Assembly (NCBI GenBank): GCA_902799855.1
Contig: CADCCA010000020.1
Span: 1 to 14,983 of the forward strand
Source: an uncultured Erysipelotrichaceae bacterium
Lineage (GTDB): Bacteria; Bacillota_I; Bacilli_A; RFN20; CAG-826
Direction: 5' to 3'
Length of the DNA: 14,983 nucleotides
A model generated the notes under the pieces. That model was not told where the DNA came from and searched no databases. It was given only the letters and a program-made list of their open reading frames with translations. The position numbers were made by a program, and so were the translations under genes. Of this stretch, positions 6,756-14,983 are shown piece by piece; within the stretch, counting starts at the first letter, position 1; every line of letters starts with the position of its first letter.

Positions 6756-7661
6756 CATGCTCTTTAAATAGTTCTCTAAATAGATATCGTATTGCACATC
6801 TAATGGTAACTTATCAGCGTTATATCTATCGGATAATAACTGAATGACTTCAACTGGGAAATAGATATCATCACCTTCGTGATAGAACTTTGATTCTACT
6901 TCCGCTAAATGGGCAATTGCGTCCCCGATTTTAGGGAAGTCATAATCGCTTGATTCCTTATAATATTTTTCAATCATTTTTGTGACGCGCTTATTCGTGA
7001 GATTGTGCAAAAACCTTAATAACATAGTTAAGCCATAAGCCAATGATAAGAGTAGTAAAATTGATAAAGGCCAAGGCATATAAGTATTGGAATCATAATG
7101 GTCTCTCCATGTTTTGGTCACAAAGACAAAGATGATGTAGATAATCGCATAAATGATTAAAGGTATCATCGTATAAAAAGACTCATGGAATTTAACGCGG
7201 TGATCAGAAATGATGAAAGTAAATAAGATTATGATAATAATCGGATTAATCGTATGCATGAAAATGTTAGATTTCATGAACATCGTGTAAACAAAACCAG
7301 TGTTGATAGAAATCAAAGTGATGGCTGTAAAGAAAGTTACAAAAAGGCCAGTGACACCGACATACATAATGGTGACAATCCAGAATGGGAGTTTATATTT
7401 ATTGCGTCTTAAACCATCGATTTGAAACGGAATGCATAAAGAGGCCGCTACTGCTGCTAGGATATTTGAAAGAGTAGTGTACATTCTTAATGTACCAATA
7501 CCTGCTTCTGGTGTTGATTCATTATAAAAATCAGTGATATTAAATACTAATGCAACCGCTGTCAAAATGATGACTGCTGAACACATCACTAGACCAGCAA
7601 TGCAGCGCGTTTTATTAATCTTTCTAGCGTTATAAATAGTTTTAGTTTTATTACTATTCAT
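6738..7661 (-). CDS. Multi-helix membrane protein, possibly AIG1/ADTRP-like (Pr6Pr type)
   Basis: 307 residues from the ATG at 7661 (310 if the ATG at 7670 is used). About six hydrophobic segments lie between residues 20 and 220, followed by a cytoplasmic C-terminal domain of about 85 residues (from NKRVTKMIEKYYKE). The pattern YTTLSNIL after the first helix and IFMHTINPI about 70 residues later recalls the FAR-17a/AIG1-like and bacterial Pr6Pr membrane families, in which a Thr and a His at such places form the active site of the eukaryotic lipid hydrolases AIG1 and ADTRP. The match is by eye only, so function stays open. No ribosome binding site precedes either ATG. An extended -10 overlaps the upstream ATG, so the inner ATG fits a leaderless transcript. 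The stop codon is TGA. Confidence 0.72.
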   Translation of the reverse strand: MNSNKTKTIYNARKINKTRCIAGLVMCSAVIILTAVALVFNITDFYNESTPEAGIGTLRMYTTLSNILAAVAASLCIPFQIDGLRRNKYKLPFWIVTIMYVGVTGLFVTFFTAITLISINTGFVYTMFMKSNIFMHTINPIIIIILFTFIISDHRVKFHESFYTMIPLIIYAIIYIIFVFVTKTWRDHYDSNTYMPWPLSILLLLSLAYGLTMLLRFLHNLTNKRVTKMIEKYYKESSDYDFPKIGDAIAHLAEVESKFYHEGDDIYFPVEVIQLLSDRYNADKLPLDVQYDIYLENYLKSMKKSRD

Positions 7662-7668
7662 TTTGTTC

Positions 7669-7677
7669 ATTATATCA
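7669..7677 (-). promoter_or_regulatory. Extended -10 promoter, predicted leaderless
   Basis: On the minus strand TGATATAAT is TG, one base, TATAAT (hexamer 7669-7674). Seven bases on, the expected start is 7662, one base before the ATG at 7661. No good -35 is visible. Confidence 0.55.
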
Positions 7678-7765
7678 CTGTTGCTACTAATTGATTATTC
7701 TCAATAAATCAATATATTTTGTACATGCAGATCCTTATAACATAAGCATCAGTAATCTTAAATAA

Positions 7766-7793
7766 GAAAAAACACGTAGTTTCGCGTACGTGT
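7766..7793 (-). terminator. Minus-strand terminator of a lost gene
   Basis: Read on the minus strand, ACACGTA (7787-7793) pairs with TACGTGT (7772-7778) around an eight-base loop, followed by a T-run (complement of the A-run ending at 7771). No intact minus-strand gene lies upstream of it before the ABC operon, whose own terminator is at 8267-8291. Confidence 0.75.
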
Positions 7794-7797
7794 CTAT

Positions 7798-7875
7798 TCA
7801 TTCAATCGTGCCCTTAATTGTCGGCACCCTAATATGTTTTAAGGTCCAATTGTCCGTACACGAATTTGCTCTCAT
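7798..7875 (-). pseudogene. Relic or tiny ORF between two terminators
   Basis: A 25-codon frame (MRANSCTDNWTLK... ending KGTIE, then TGA) stops four bases before the hairpin at 7766-7793, where the 3' end of a gene would be expected. There is no ribosome binding site; the ATG directly follows a T-run. It is more likely the last codons of a decayed gene than a working small protein. A second frame over part of the same stretch also looks coding-like, so the assignment is uncertain. Confidence 0.25.
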
Positions 7876-7901
7876 AAAAAAAGAGGATGTTGTTTATCCC
7901 C
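7876..7901 (-). terminator. Minus-strand terminator abutting the relic's stop codon
   Basis: Read on the minus strand, GGGGAT (7896-7901) pairs with ATCCTC (7883-7888), six pairs with one G-T, around a seven-base loop, then seven T. The hairpin begins in the last base of the TAG stop at 7901-7903. Confidence 0.65.
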
Positions 7902-8253
7902 TAGTTGATATAGATTCCGTATTTAAGCAGATGTTTAGTCTTTCTAATTAGGTATGGTTCCGTTTGAATCAGGATGTCATCATCCATAGAAGTGATGGAG
8001 GAAATATCACCAGCTTCCCCAAGAACGAAAGTGATATGATCTCTATCATGAATGATTAATTTTGTATAAGTGTAATTTTATATGGAATTTCTATCGTCTT
8101 TAAGAATAAGATTCTTAACTTAGTTACTAGAACGAAAACACATTATTCAATTAAGAAAAGTATAAACACCTACTTAATGTTAAAATACATCATCTCTTTA
8201 ACATATTCTTCATCAATTACATTATATTGGAAGTTTTTATGTGAGGCATTCGC
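7901..8253 (-). pseudogene. Decayed minus-strand gene, 3' part best preserved
   Basis: Three coding-like pieces follow one another on the minus strand in different frames with stops between them. The first (8173-8253) includes NFQYNVIDEEYVKEMM and ends in TAG. The second is a piece near 8079-8145 containing LKTIEIPYKITLIQ. The third (7901-8077) is 58 open codons reading through KLIIHDRDHITFVLGEAGDI and QTEPYLIRKTKHLLKYGIY to TAG, followed at once by a terminator. That arrangement fits the end of a once-real gene. I do not recognise the family. The pieces may not all come from one gene; the first is more AT-rich than the last. The remaining stretch 7671-7765 shows no further signal. Confidence 0.5.
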
Positions 8254-8266
8254 CTAACATAATAAC

Positions 8267-8291
8267 AAAAAAGTCGGTTATACCGACTTTT
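8267..8291 (-). terminator. Terminator of the ABC operon
   Basis: AAAAGTCGGT (8269-8278) pairs with ACCGACTTTT (8282-8291) around a three-base loop, with a T-run on the minus strand from the A-run 8267-8272. It begins four bases after the permease stop. The plus-strand T-run is short, so it mainly serves the minus-strand operon. Confidence 0.9.
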
Positions 8292-8295
8292 CTTA

Positions 8296-10305
8296 TTATA
8301 AAGGTAAATCCTTCTTTTCAAATCTAATAGAACCCATTATATAGCCTGCTAATCCAACAATAACTAATATAATTAATTTATAAATCCAAGCATTACCACC
8401 ATCTAGAATTGATACAACATCAAATAAAGAAATTAATGATACATAATTGAAATTATTTAAAGCAGAAATTCTAACAACTGAAGGAATTACTGGCGAACCA
8501 AATAAACCTAGCATTGTTGCAACTAAGAAAAACATAGAAATTCCACCACCTAATGCCATTGCCTTTTTACTTCTATCAAAGATACAAGATGTTAAATAAT
8601 TAATACCTGAAATAGCAAATAGTGTTACAAATGCACCTAGGTTAATTAATATTAATTTTAAATATGTTAAATCAGTTGTAACATCAGCAATTGCAAAGCA
8701 AATACAAGATGTAATTGTTGTACAAATAAACATTAATAATAAAGAACCTGCAAGATAAATTGCTTGAGTAAAAGTTACTTCCTTTCTTCTTGTTGATGTT
8801 GATAAAACATAAGCCATTGAACCAGTATCAACTTGTCCAGCAATTAAAGAATTTGAACACATAATTAAATAAATAATTGGAAGTAATAATCCTGCCATCT
8901 TAAAGAATATAGAACCAACAATTAAACCATATAAATCCATAGTGCCTAATTCATGAATACCATCTGATACATTTTCGGGTAATTTATCTAATAAAGAACC
9001 TGCGACATCAATGAATAGCTTATCATGAATTTCGCTTTTTTTAGCTTTATATAAATCTTCATTAGCTTTTATATTTTCATCTATTAATGAATATTCATAA
9101 TTTAATTTATTTTGGAATTCTACAATACTTTCATAAGCAATTTTATAAGTATTTTTATAATCAAATCCCATTGCATCATATTTTTCTTCAGTGACCTTAT
9201 AATCCTTTAAAATATTAAGTATTTCTTTTTTATAATCTGCTGAAGTTAATTTAGCTCCAACAACCATTGCACAAGCTTTTGCTGCACGATTTTCTAAAAA
9301 TTCAGATCTATCATTTGTTATAAATTCAAGTAAAGAATAACCTTGGCAATCATTATATTCATAATTTTCAACATCTGATAACATATAAAATGAAAAATCA
9401 TTAATATATTCATCAGGTATTTCTTCATTATTTTTACTATATTCGCTATCTAATAAATGATTTGGATTAATAGTAAGCATTGTAACCTTATATTCATTTG
9501 AATCTTCATCATAATATAATTTAATGGAATCACTTGCATAAGTATAAGAAGGAATAACATACATTTCTTTAAATTTATTTGTTACATCAGCTTCAGCTTC
9601 TGATTGAATTTCATTTAATTCATTTGCTAATTCTTCTTGAGCTTCTAAAGTATATTCTTCTTGCTTTGATGCAATAATAGCTGCTTTTGCATTAGCAATA
9701 TGCTCATTTTTAATTTTTTCAGTTTCTAATGCAATATATTTAGCTTTAACCTCTTCAATAGCTTCATTTTGAGTTTTTCCTTGAGCCATTAAAGCTCCAA
9801 TTTCATCCGCAGCTTCTTCTGTTGACATATCAGCTGCTACAGCATTTGCGATTTCTGATTGAATTTCATTTTCTTCACTTAGTACTTTTTCTTCTACTGC
9901 ATTAGTTATTTTTTCTGTAACTAAATCTTTAATAAGATTTGTACATTTTAAATATGCTTCTTGAGTTTTTGCTTCCTTATAAGCTTTAAATCTTATAGCA
10001 TTTTCTTTTGTATTTAATTCGTTAAATTTTGATGTAAATTTTGAATCAAATTCCTTTTCACCATTTAAAGCTTTATCCTCTACATTAATTGATGTTTTTT
10101 TAATTTCACTTGTAATTACTTCTTGAATAATAGTATCTTGTACTCCATCCTTTACACTTGAGATATTGCTAGTACCAGATATTAACATAACACAAGATAG
10201 CATAAAGCATACCGCAACTGTTATTATTAACCACATTAATCCATTTGCTTTGCAGCTTTGCTTAAACAAAGCTTTAGAAAATAATCTTCTTTTATTATTT
10301 TTCAT
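8296..10305 (-). CDS. ABC-2 type permease with very large extracytoplasmic domain
   Basis: 669 residues. The first membrane helix is at about 22-44. Residues 45 to about 458 form a hydrophilic segment outside the membrane, rich in Glu, Ala and Lys. Its first part (about 60-245) has long heptad-like helical runs (NAVEEKVLSEENEIQSEI, ALETEKIKNEHIANAKAA) typical of coiled coil. Five more helices follow at about 459-483, 514-540, 548-572, 585-603 and 642-660. The stretch IAGQVDTGSMAYVLSTSTRRKEV (488-510) matches the cytoplasmic coupling region of ABC-2 exporters. The substrate is unknown; export of a peptide, drug or lipid-like compound is the usual role of this class. GGAGGG (10314-10319) sets the start, and the gene overlaps the upstream ATPase gene by 11 bases. 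It is the last gene of the operon. Confidence 0.85.
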   Translation of the reverse strand: MKNNKRRLFSKALFKQSCKANGLMWLIITVAVCFMLSCVMLISGTSNISSVKDGVQDTIIQEVITSEIKKTSINVEDKALNGEKEFDSKFTSKFNELNTKENAIRFKAYKEAKTQEAYLKCTNLIKDLVTEKITNAVEEKVLSEENEIQSEIANAVAADMSTEEAADEIGALMAQGKTQNEAIEEVKAKYIALETEKIKNEHIANAKAAIIASKQEEYTLEAQEELANELNEIQSEAEADVTNKFKEMYVIPSYTYASDSIKLYYDEDSNEYKVTMLTINPNHLLDSEYSKNNEEIPDEYINDFSFYMLSDVENYEYNDCQGYSLLEFITNDRSEFLENRAAKACAMVVGAKLTSADYKKEILNILKDYKVTEEKYDAMGFDYKNTYKIAYESIVEFQNKLNYEYSLIDENIKANEDLYKAKKSEIHDKLFIDVAGSLLDKLPENVSDGIHELGTMDLYGLIVGSIFFKMAGLLLPIIYLIMCSNSLIAGQVDTGSMAYVLSTSTRRKEVTFTQAIYLAGSLLLMFICTTITSCICFAIADVTTDLTYLKLILINLGAFVTLFAISGINYLTSCIFDRSKKAMALGGGISMFFLVATMLGLFGSPVIPSVVRISALNNFNYVSLISLFDVVSILDGGNAWIYKLIILVIVGLAGYIMGSIRFEKKDLPL

Positions 10306-11212
10306 CGTTATTACCCTCCATAATTTTTTTAAAATGCTTTTCTAAGGTATATTTAACCTCAGATATAAATTTCACATTTAATCCTTCTAATTTTAAAAAT
10401 AAATCGTTGATATTATCTTTATTTATTTCAATAGTACATTGATTGTATTTTTCTTGAATTCTAATAATTTTAAAATTCATTTTAATAAATTTATTAAATG
10501 ATTCAGCATCATTAAATTCAATTTTAAAATCAACTTCATTTCTATTTTTAATTGCCTTCATGTCAGCTATATCAATAATATGTCCATTAGATATTAAAGC
10601 TACCTTATCACAGGTATCTTCCATTTCATTAAACATATGAGATGACATAAATATTGTTTTTCCTTTTTGATGTTCACGCTTAATAATATTTAAAAATGCA
10701 TCTCTCATTAATGGGTCTAATCCTGTAGTTGGTTCATCTAAAATAATTATTGGTGAATCAGCCATTAAAGCGGCAACTAAGGCTGTTTTTTGCTTCATAC
10801 CCTTACTCATTCTTTTTAAGTTAGCTTTAGGATCTAGCTGTAATTCTTTTATTAAAGAATCAGCATAGCTTAAATCAGTTATTCCTTTATATTCCGCTTG
10901 ACTCTTTAAGAAATTAACACCTGTTTTTAAATCAGGGAAGGCTATTTCACCAGGAACATATCCAACAAGCTTAGCAATCTTATCTTGATTTTTCCATGAT
11001 TCCATACCATTTACATAAACTTCACCTTTGGTTGGTTTAATAAATCCTAAAATGGATCTTATTGTAGTTGTTTTACCAGAACCATTAGTTCCTACAAATC
11101 CTATCATTTCACCTTTATTTATATTTAAATTGATATCAAAGATTCCTCTTTCGTTTCCATAATCCTTAGTTAAATCTTTAATTTCAATTAATCCTTCTTC
11201 TTTTAATTCCAT
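10295..11212 (-). CDS. ABC transporter ATP-binding protein (second ATPase)
   Basis: 305 residues. A full nucleotide-binding domain occupies 8 to about 230: Walker A GTNGSGKTT (41-49), VGYVPGE at the Q-loop place (83-89), signature MSKGMKQK (135-142), Walker B PIIILDEP (154-161), D-loop TGLDP and switch histidine H192 in MSSHMF. The C-terminal 75 residues are a small accessory domain, as in the CcmA/BcrA-like exporter ATPases. It powers export through the ABC-2 permease, probably paired with the first ATPase. Its ATG shares one base with the stop of the upstream gene (TAATG), and a GGAGGT lies just before it, so translation is coupled. The signature departs from LSGGQ as much as in its partner, yet the catalytic residues are present. 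Confidence 0.93.
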   Translation of the reverse strand: MELKEEGLIEIKDLTKDYGNERGIFDINLNINKGEMIGFVGTNGSGKTTTIRSILGFIKPTKGEVYVNGMESWKNQDKIAKLVGYVPGEIAFPDLKTGVNFLKSQAEYKGITDLSYADSLIKELQLDPKANLKRMSKGMKQKTALVAALMADSPIIILDEPTTGLDPLMRDAFLNIIKREHQKGKTIFMSSHMFNEMEDTCDKVALISNGHIIDIADMKAIKNRNEVDFKIEFNDAESFNKFIKMNFKIIRIQEKYNQCTIEINKDNINDLFLKLEGLNVKFISEVKYTLEKHFKKIMEGNNDEK

Positions 11213-12144
11213 TAGAAGTTACCTCCAAATTCTTTATCCTCTTTATAAAAATGCATAAAGTAATCTTCTAGCGTCTCTTTTATATTATTGAATTCCTTTA
11301 AATTATATTTAGTAAAGCAATGAATGACATTATTAATATTCTTATCCTCACAAGTTATTTTTAAAACAAGCTTTTCCTTATCTTCTTTTAAAATATTGAT
11401 TATATTCTTATCATATTCATTTATGAATTTTTCATAATCATTTAAATCATTAAATCTAATACGATATTGTTTTAAAGATGCATGCTTTAAATCATTTGAA
11501 ATAAATTCATCTACAATTCGACCATCCTTAATAATAGCAATTCTATCGCATGTTGCATCTACCTCACTAAAGATGTGAGATGATAAAAGAATTGTTTTAC
11601 CTCTTTTTTTCTCCTCAATAACAAAATCAATAAATCTTTGTTGCATAATAGGATCTAGTCCTGATGTTGGTTCATCTAATATCAAAACCTCAGGATCAGA
11701 CATAAAGGCAGTTACTATCGCAAGTTTTCTTTTTACGCCTAAGCTCATGTGCTTAGTATCACATTTAAGCTCGTTTTCCTTTAATTCAAATAAATTAAGC
11801 ATTTTATCTAGCATTTCTTTATTATTAACATGATACATATGCTGCATCATATCAATAAATTGATAGCCAGTTAGGCCCTGTGGTAAAGCTATTTCACCCG
11901 GAATATATCCAACCTTATTTAGGATTCTATCGTAGTCTTTAAAAGAATCCATTCCTAATATTTTTGTATTTCCTAATCCTGGGTGAGAAAATCCCATCAA
12001 ATGTCTTATAGTCGTTGATTTACCAGCACCATTAGGGCCTAAAAATCCAAACACTTCTCCTTTTTCTATTTTAAAGGAAACATCAAATACGCCTCTTCCA
12101 GAACCATAATCTTTAGTTAAATGATTAACTTCTATAATACTCAT
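11212..12144 (-). CDS. ABC transporter ATP-binding protein (first ATPase)
   Basis: 310 residues from the ATG at 12144. Walker A is GPNGAGKST (36-44), the Q-loop place reads VGYIPGE (78-84), the signature is MSLGVKRK (133-140), Walker B is VLILDEP (153-159), the D-loop is SGLDP and the switch histidine is H190. A C-terminal accessory domain of about 90 residues follows. It is first in the operon and likely forms a heterodimer with the second ATPase; the two are clearly homologous but well diverged. The start at 12144 is chosen because a perfect AAGGAGG (12150-12156) stands five bases before it. An ATG at 12183 would add 13 residues across the operator region with no ribosome binding site. Expression is probably repressed by the divergent TetR protein. 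Confidence 0.93.
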   Translation of the reverse strand: MSIIEVNHLTKDYGSGRGVFDVSFKIEKGEVFGFLGPNGAGKSTTIRHLMGFSHPGLGNTKILGMDSFKDYDRILNKVGYIPGEIALPQGLTGYQFIDMMQHMYHVNNKEMLDKMLNLFELKENELKCDTKHMSLGVKRKLAIVTAFMSDPEVLILDEPTSGLDPIMQQRFIDFVIEEKKRGKTILLSSHIFSEVDATCDRIAIIKDGRIVDEFISNDLKHASLKQYRIRFNDLNDYEKFINEYDKNIINILKEDKEKLVLKITCEDKNINNVIHCFTKYNLKEFNNIKETLEDYFMHFYKEDKEFGGNF

Positions 12145-12164
12145 AAGCTCCTCCTTCTTTATCA

Positions 12165-12226
12165 AAATCATACTCGAGTTCAATTTCGTACTCTAGTTGC
12201 CTTTCTAGACGATTACGAGTATAATC
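12165..12226. promoter_or_regulatory. Cluster of candidate TetR operators in the ABC leader and -10
   Basis: Two ACTNNAGT dyads lie in the ABC leader: ACTCGAGT (12172-12179), flanked symmetrically by AAAT (12165-12168) and ATTT (12183-12186), and ACTCTAGT (12190-12197), 18 bases on. A third inverted repeat, GATTA-6-TAATC (12211-12226), carries CGAGTA and covers the ABC -10. Binding here would block initiation or elongation of the ABC operon. Confidence 0.5.
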
Positions 12227-12246
12227 ATTATTGAAAAATGAGACAA
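12218..12246 (-). promoter_or_regulatory. ABC operon promoter
   Basis: On the minus strand TTGTCT (12241-12246), a 17-base spacer, then TATACT (12218-12223). The expected start is near 12211, giving a leader of about 66 bases. Confidence 0.6.
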
Positions 12247-12253
12247 TAGTCAG

Positions 12254-12275
12254 TTTTTATACTAAAGTACGAAAA
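12254..12275. promoter_or_regulatory. Candidate TetR operator by the tetR promoter
   Basis: A 22-base dyad: TTTT, two bases, TACT, AA, AGTA, two bases, AAAA; eight of eleven half-site positions match. It holds the third ACTNNAGT copy (12261-12268). It sits upstream of the ABC -35 and over the place of the tetR -35, fitting autoregulation. Confidence 0.5.
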
Positions 12276-12285
12276 CGGACTCTTT

Positions 12286-12294
12286 TGCTAAAAT
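12286..12294 (+). promoter_or_regulatory. tetR promoter, extended -10
   Basis: TGCTAAAAT (12286-12294): TG, one base, TAAAAT. The expected start is near 12301, with AGAGG (12304-12308) as ribosome binding site nine bases before the ATG at 12318. No good -35 is seen. Confidence 0.5.
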
Positions 12295-12317
12295 AGTTCA
12301 AAAAGAGGCAAAATTTT

Positions 12318-12881
12318 ATGGAAAATCGTAACGTAAGAAAAAGCAAAAAAGCAATTCAAAAAGCATTTGCTGAATTGCTTTCAGAAAAAAATGATATTAA
12401 TAAAATTACAGTAAAAGAAATTGTTGAAAGAGCAGATATTAGTAAATCAACTTTCTATAGTCATTACGAAGATATTTATAGTGTATCTGAGGAATTTGAA
12501 GATGAAATAACTACATTATTAAACTCTTTATTAGATGATTATCTAAAAAGTCATACACTAGATTATCCTACCTATATTAAAACATTAATTGAATTATTAA
12601 AAAGAAATGAGGATTTATATAAAAAAATATTCTTATCTGATTTACCACTTAGATTCATTAGTAATTTAAAGGATAAATGTAATGAAGTTATTTCAAAGGA
12701 TGTTCATATTAATTTTTTATCTAGTGATAAAAATAAAAGAAAAGCTGAAATTGATTTTATAACAAATGGTACAATTCATTTATTTGTAGACTATTTTAAA
12801 GGTAAAATCCCTCAAACCTTAGATGAAATTGGTGAAGGAATAATAAGCGTAATAAACAGAATTTATCAATTAAAGCAATAA
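12318..12881 (+). CDS. TetR/AcrR-family transcriptional regulator
   Basis: 187 residues, normal for the family. The N-terminal DNA-binding domain has the expected order: RKSKKAIQKAFAELL as helix 1, then ITVKEIVERADISKSTFYSHYEDI (30-53) as the helix-turn-helix with the family's S-T-F-Y-x-H-Y/F recognition segment. Residues 60-187 form an all-helical ligand and dimer domain without recognisable specificity; its length and pattern recall the C-terminal type found in many Firmicute regulators beside ABC exporters. It is divergent from the ABC operon and shares an intergenic region containing repeated ACTNNAGT dyads, so it most likely represses both the exporter and itself until an inducing compound binds. 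AGAGG sets the start. Confidence 0.92.
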   Translation: MENRNVRKSKKAIQKAFAELLSEKNDINKITVKEIVERADISKSTFYSHYEDIYSVSEEFEDEITTLLNSLLDDYLKSHTLDYPTYIKTLIELLKRNEDLYKKIFLSDLPLRFISNLKDKCNEVISKDVHINFLSSDKNKRKAEIDFITNGTIHLFVDYFKGKIPQTLDEIGEGIISVINRIYQLKQ

Positions 12882-12953
12882 AATATATTGAGAACATAAA
12901 ATGAAACAATAGCAAAAAAAAATAAAACCAATTTATAGTTTTATAGCCATTAA

Positions 12954-12993
12954 AAAAGCCATATTAGTAAGCTTATATGCTAATATGGCTTTT
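12954..12993. terminator. Bidirectional terminator between tetR and groEL
   Basis: AAAAGCCATATTAG (12954-12967) pairs over 14 bases with CTAATATGGCTTTT (12980-12993) around a 12-base loop. T-rich tails occur on both strands. It ends both the rightward tetR transcript and the leftward groESL transcript. Confidence 0.9.
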
Positions 12994-13019
12994 ATTAATT
13001 AGATTAATATTAAAATCTA

Positions 13020-14922
<1,903 letters not shown>

Positions 14923-14940
14923 TTTTTCTATCTCCTTTTA

Positions 14941-14967
14941 TTAGCACTCGGTATATCAGTGTGCCAA
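14941..14967. promoter_or_regulatory. CIRCE element (HrcA operator), one arm degenerate
   Basis: TTAGCACTC (14941-14949), nine bases, then GTGTGCCAA (14959-14967). One arm is identical to the CIRCE consensus TTAGCACTC; the other matches GAGTGCTAA at seven of nine positions, and the nine-base spacing is exact. It lies in the 5' leader between the groES promoter and ribosome binding site, the normal place for HrcA-controlled chaperone operons. Confidence 0.88.
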
Positions 14968-14976
14968 TCTAACTAA

Positions 14977-14982
14977 ATTATA
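14977..14982 (-). promoter_or_regulatory. groESL promoter -10 (rest beyond window)
   Basis: A perfect TATAAT on the minus strand one base from the window edge. The expected start is near 14970, so CIRCE would begin about four bases into the transcript. The -35 lies outside the window. Confidence 0.65.
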
Positions 14983-14983
14983 G

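Noticed and set aside
6412..6847. Lysine- or phenylalanine-rich open frames over the end of the acidic-tail gene
   Set aside because: They are shadows of the GAA-rich repeat-like tail in other frames; composition is implausible for real proteins.
7808..7827. Hairpin GTGCC-10-GGCAC as an RNA element
   Set aside because: Five pairs with a ten-base loop, no T-run and no nearby gene to control; likely chance within the relic.
12145..12183. Longer first ABC ATPase starting at 12183
   Set aside because: No ribosome binding site there, while a perfect AAGGAGG precedes the ATG at 12144 and the protein then begins like its paralogue.
8296..12881. New defence or mobile system in the ABC/TetR cassette
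   Set aside because: Two ATPases, one permease and a divergent TetR form a familiar exporter layout; no nuclease, integrase, toxin or terminal repeats were seen.

Overview
The window looks like chromosomal DNA from a low-GC member of the Bacillota / Mycoplasmatota side of the tree. The support is a long-form hibernation factor, a SAM-clan riboswitch with an intrinsic terminator ahead of metK, a CIRCE element ahead of groESL, and strong AGGAGG-type ribosome binding sites. The genes read sensibly with TGA as a stop and TGG as Trp, so nothing points to the mycoplasma code.

Left half (1 to about 7670): a divergent pair, mgtE (minus, cut by the window edge) and pduL (plus), followed by a small four-cysteine TSCPD-domain gene. 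Next comes metK behind its own promoter, a compact SAM-clan aptamer and a terminator, then hpf with its own promoter and terminator. A three-gene operon follows: a HAD phosphatase whose transcript appears to be leaderless, a 287-residue soluble protein I do not recognise, and a two-helix membrane protein with an acidic tail. It ends at a bidirectional terminator that it shares with a convergent multi-helix membrane protein gene. That gene also appears to have a leaderless start.

Middle (7671 to 8295): no intact gene. It holds relics of one or two decayed minus-strand genes, two surviving minus-strand terminators, and the terminator of the next operon.

Right half (8296 to the end): a minus-strand operon of two ABC ATPases and one ABC-2 permease carrying a segment of about 410 residues outside the membrane. 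A TetR-family gene lies divergent to it, and the shared promoter region has several ACTNNAGT dyads that look like operators. A bidirectional terminator then separates tetR from the convergent groES-groEL operon, which starts at a promoter and a half-degenerate CIRCE at the window edge.

Base composition falls visibly between the halves. Lines I counted give 29/60, 27/60 and 23/60 G+C on the left, against 15/60, 8/60 and 19/60 on the right. The relic region sits near the break, which suggests an acquired block or an assembly join. I found no tRNA, rRNA, CRISPR array or insertion sequence, and no clear new defence or mobile system. The least understood pieces are the HAD-unknown-membrane operon, the permease with the very large outer segment, and the leaderless starts.
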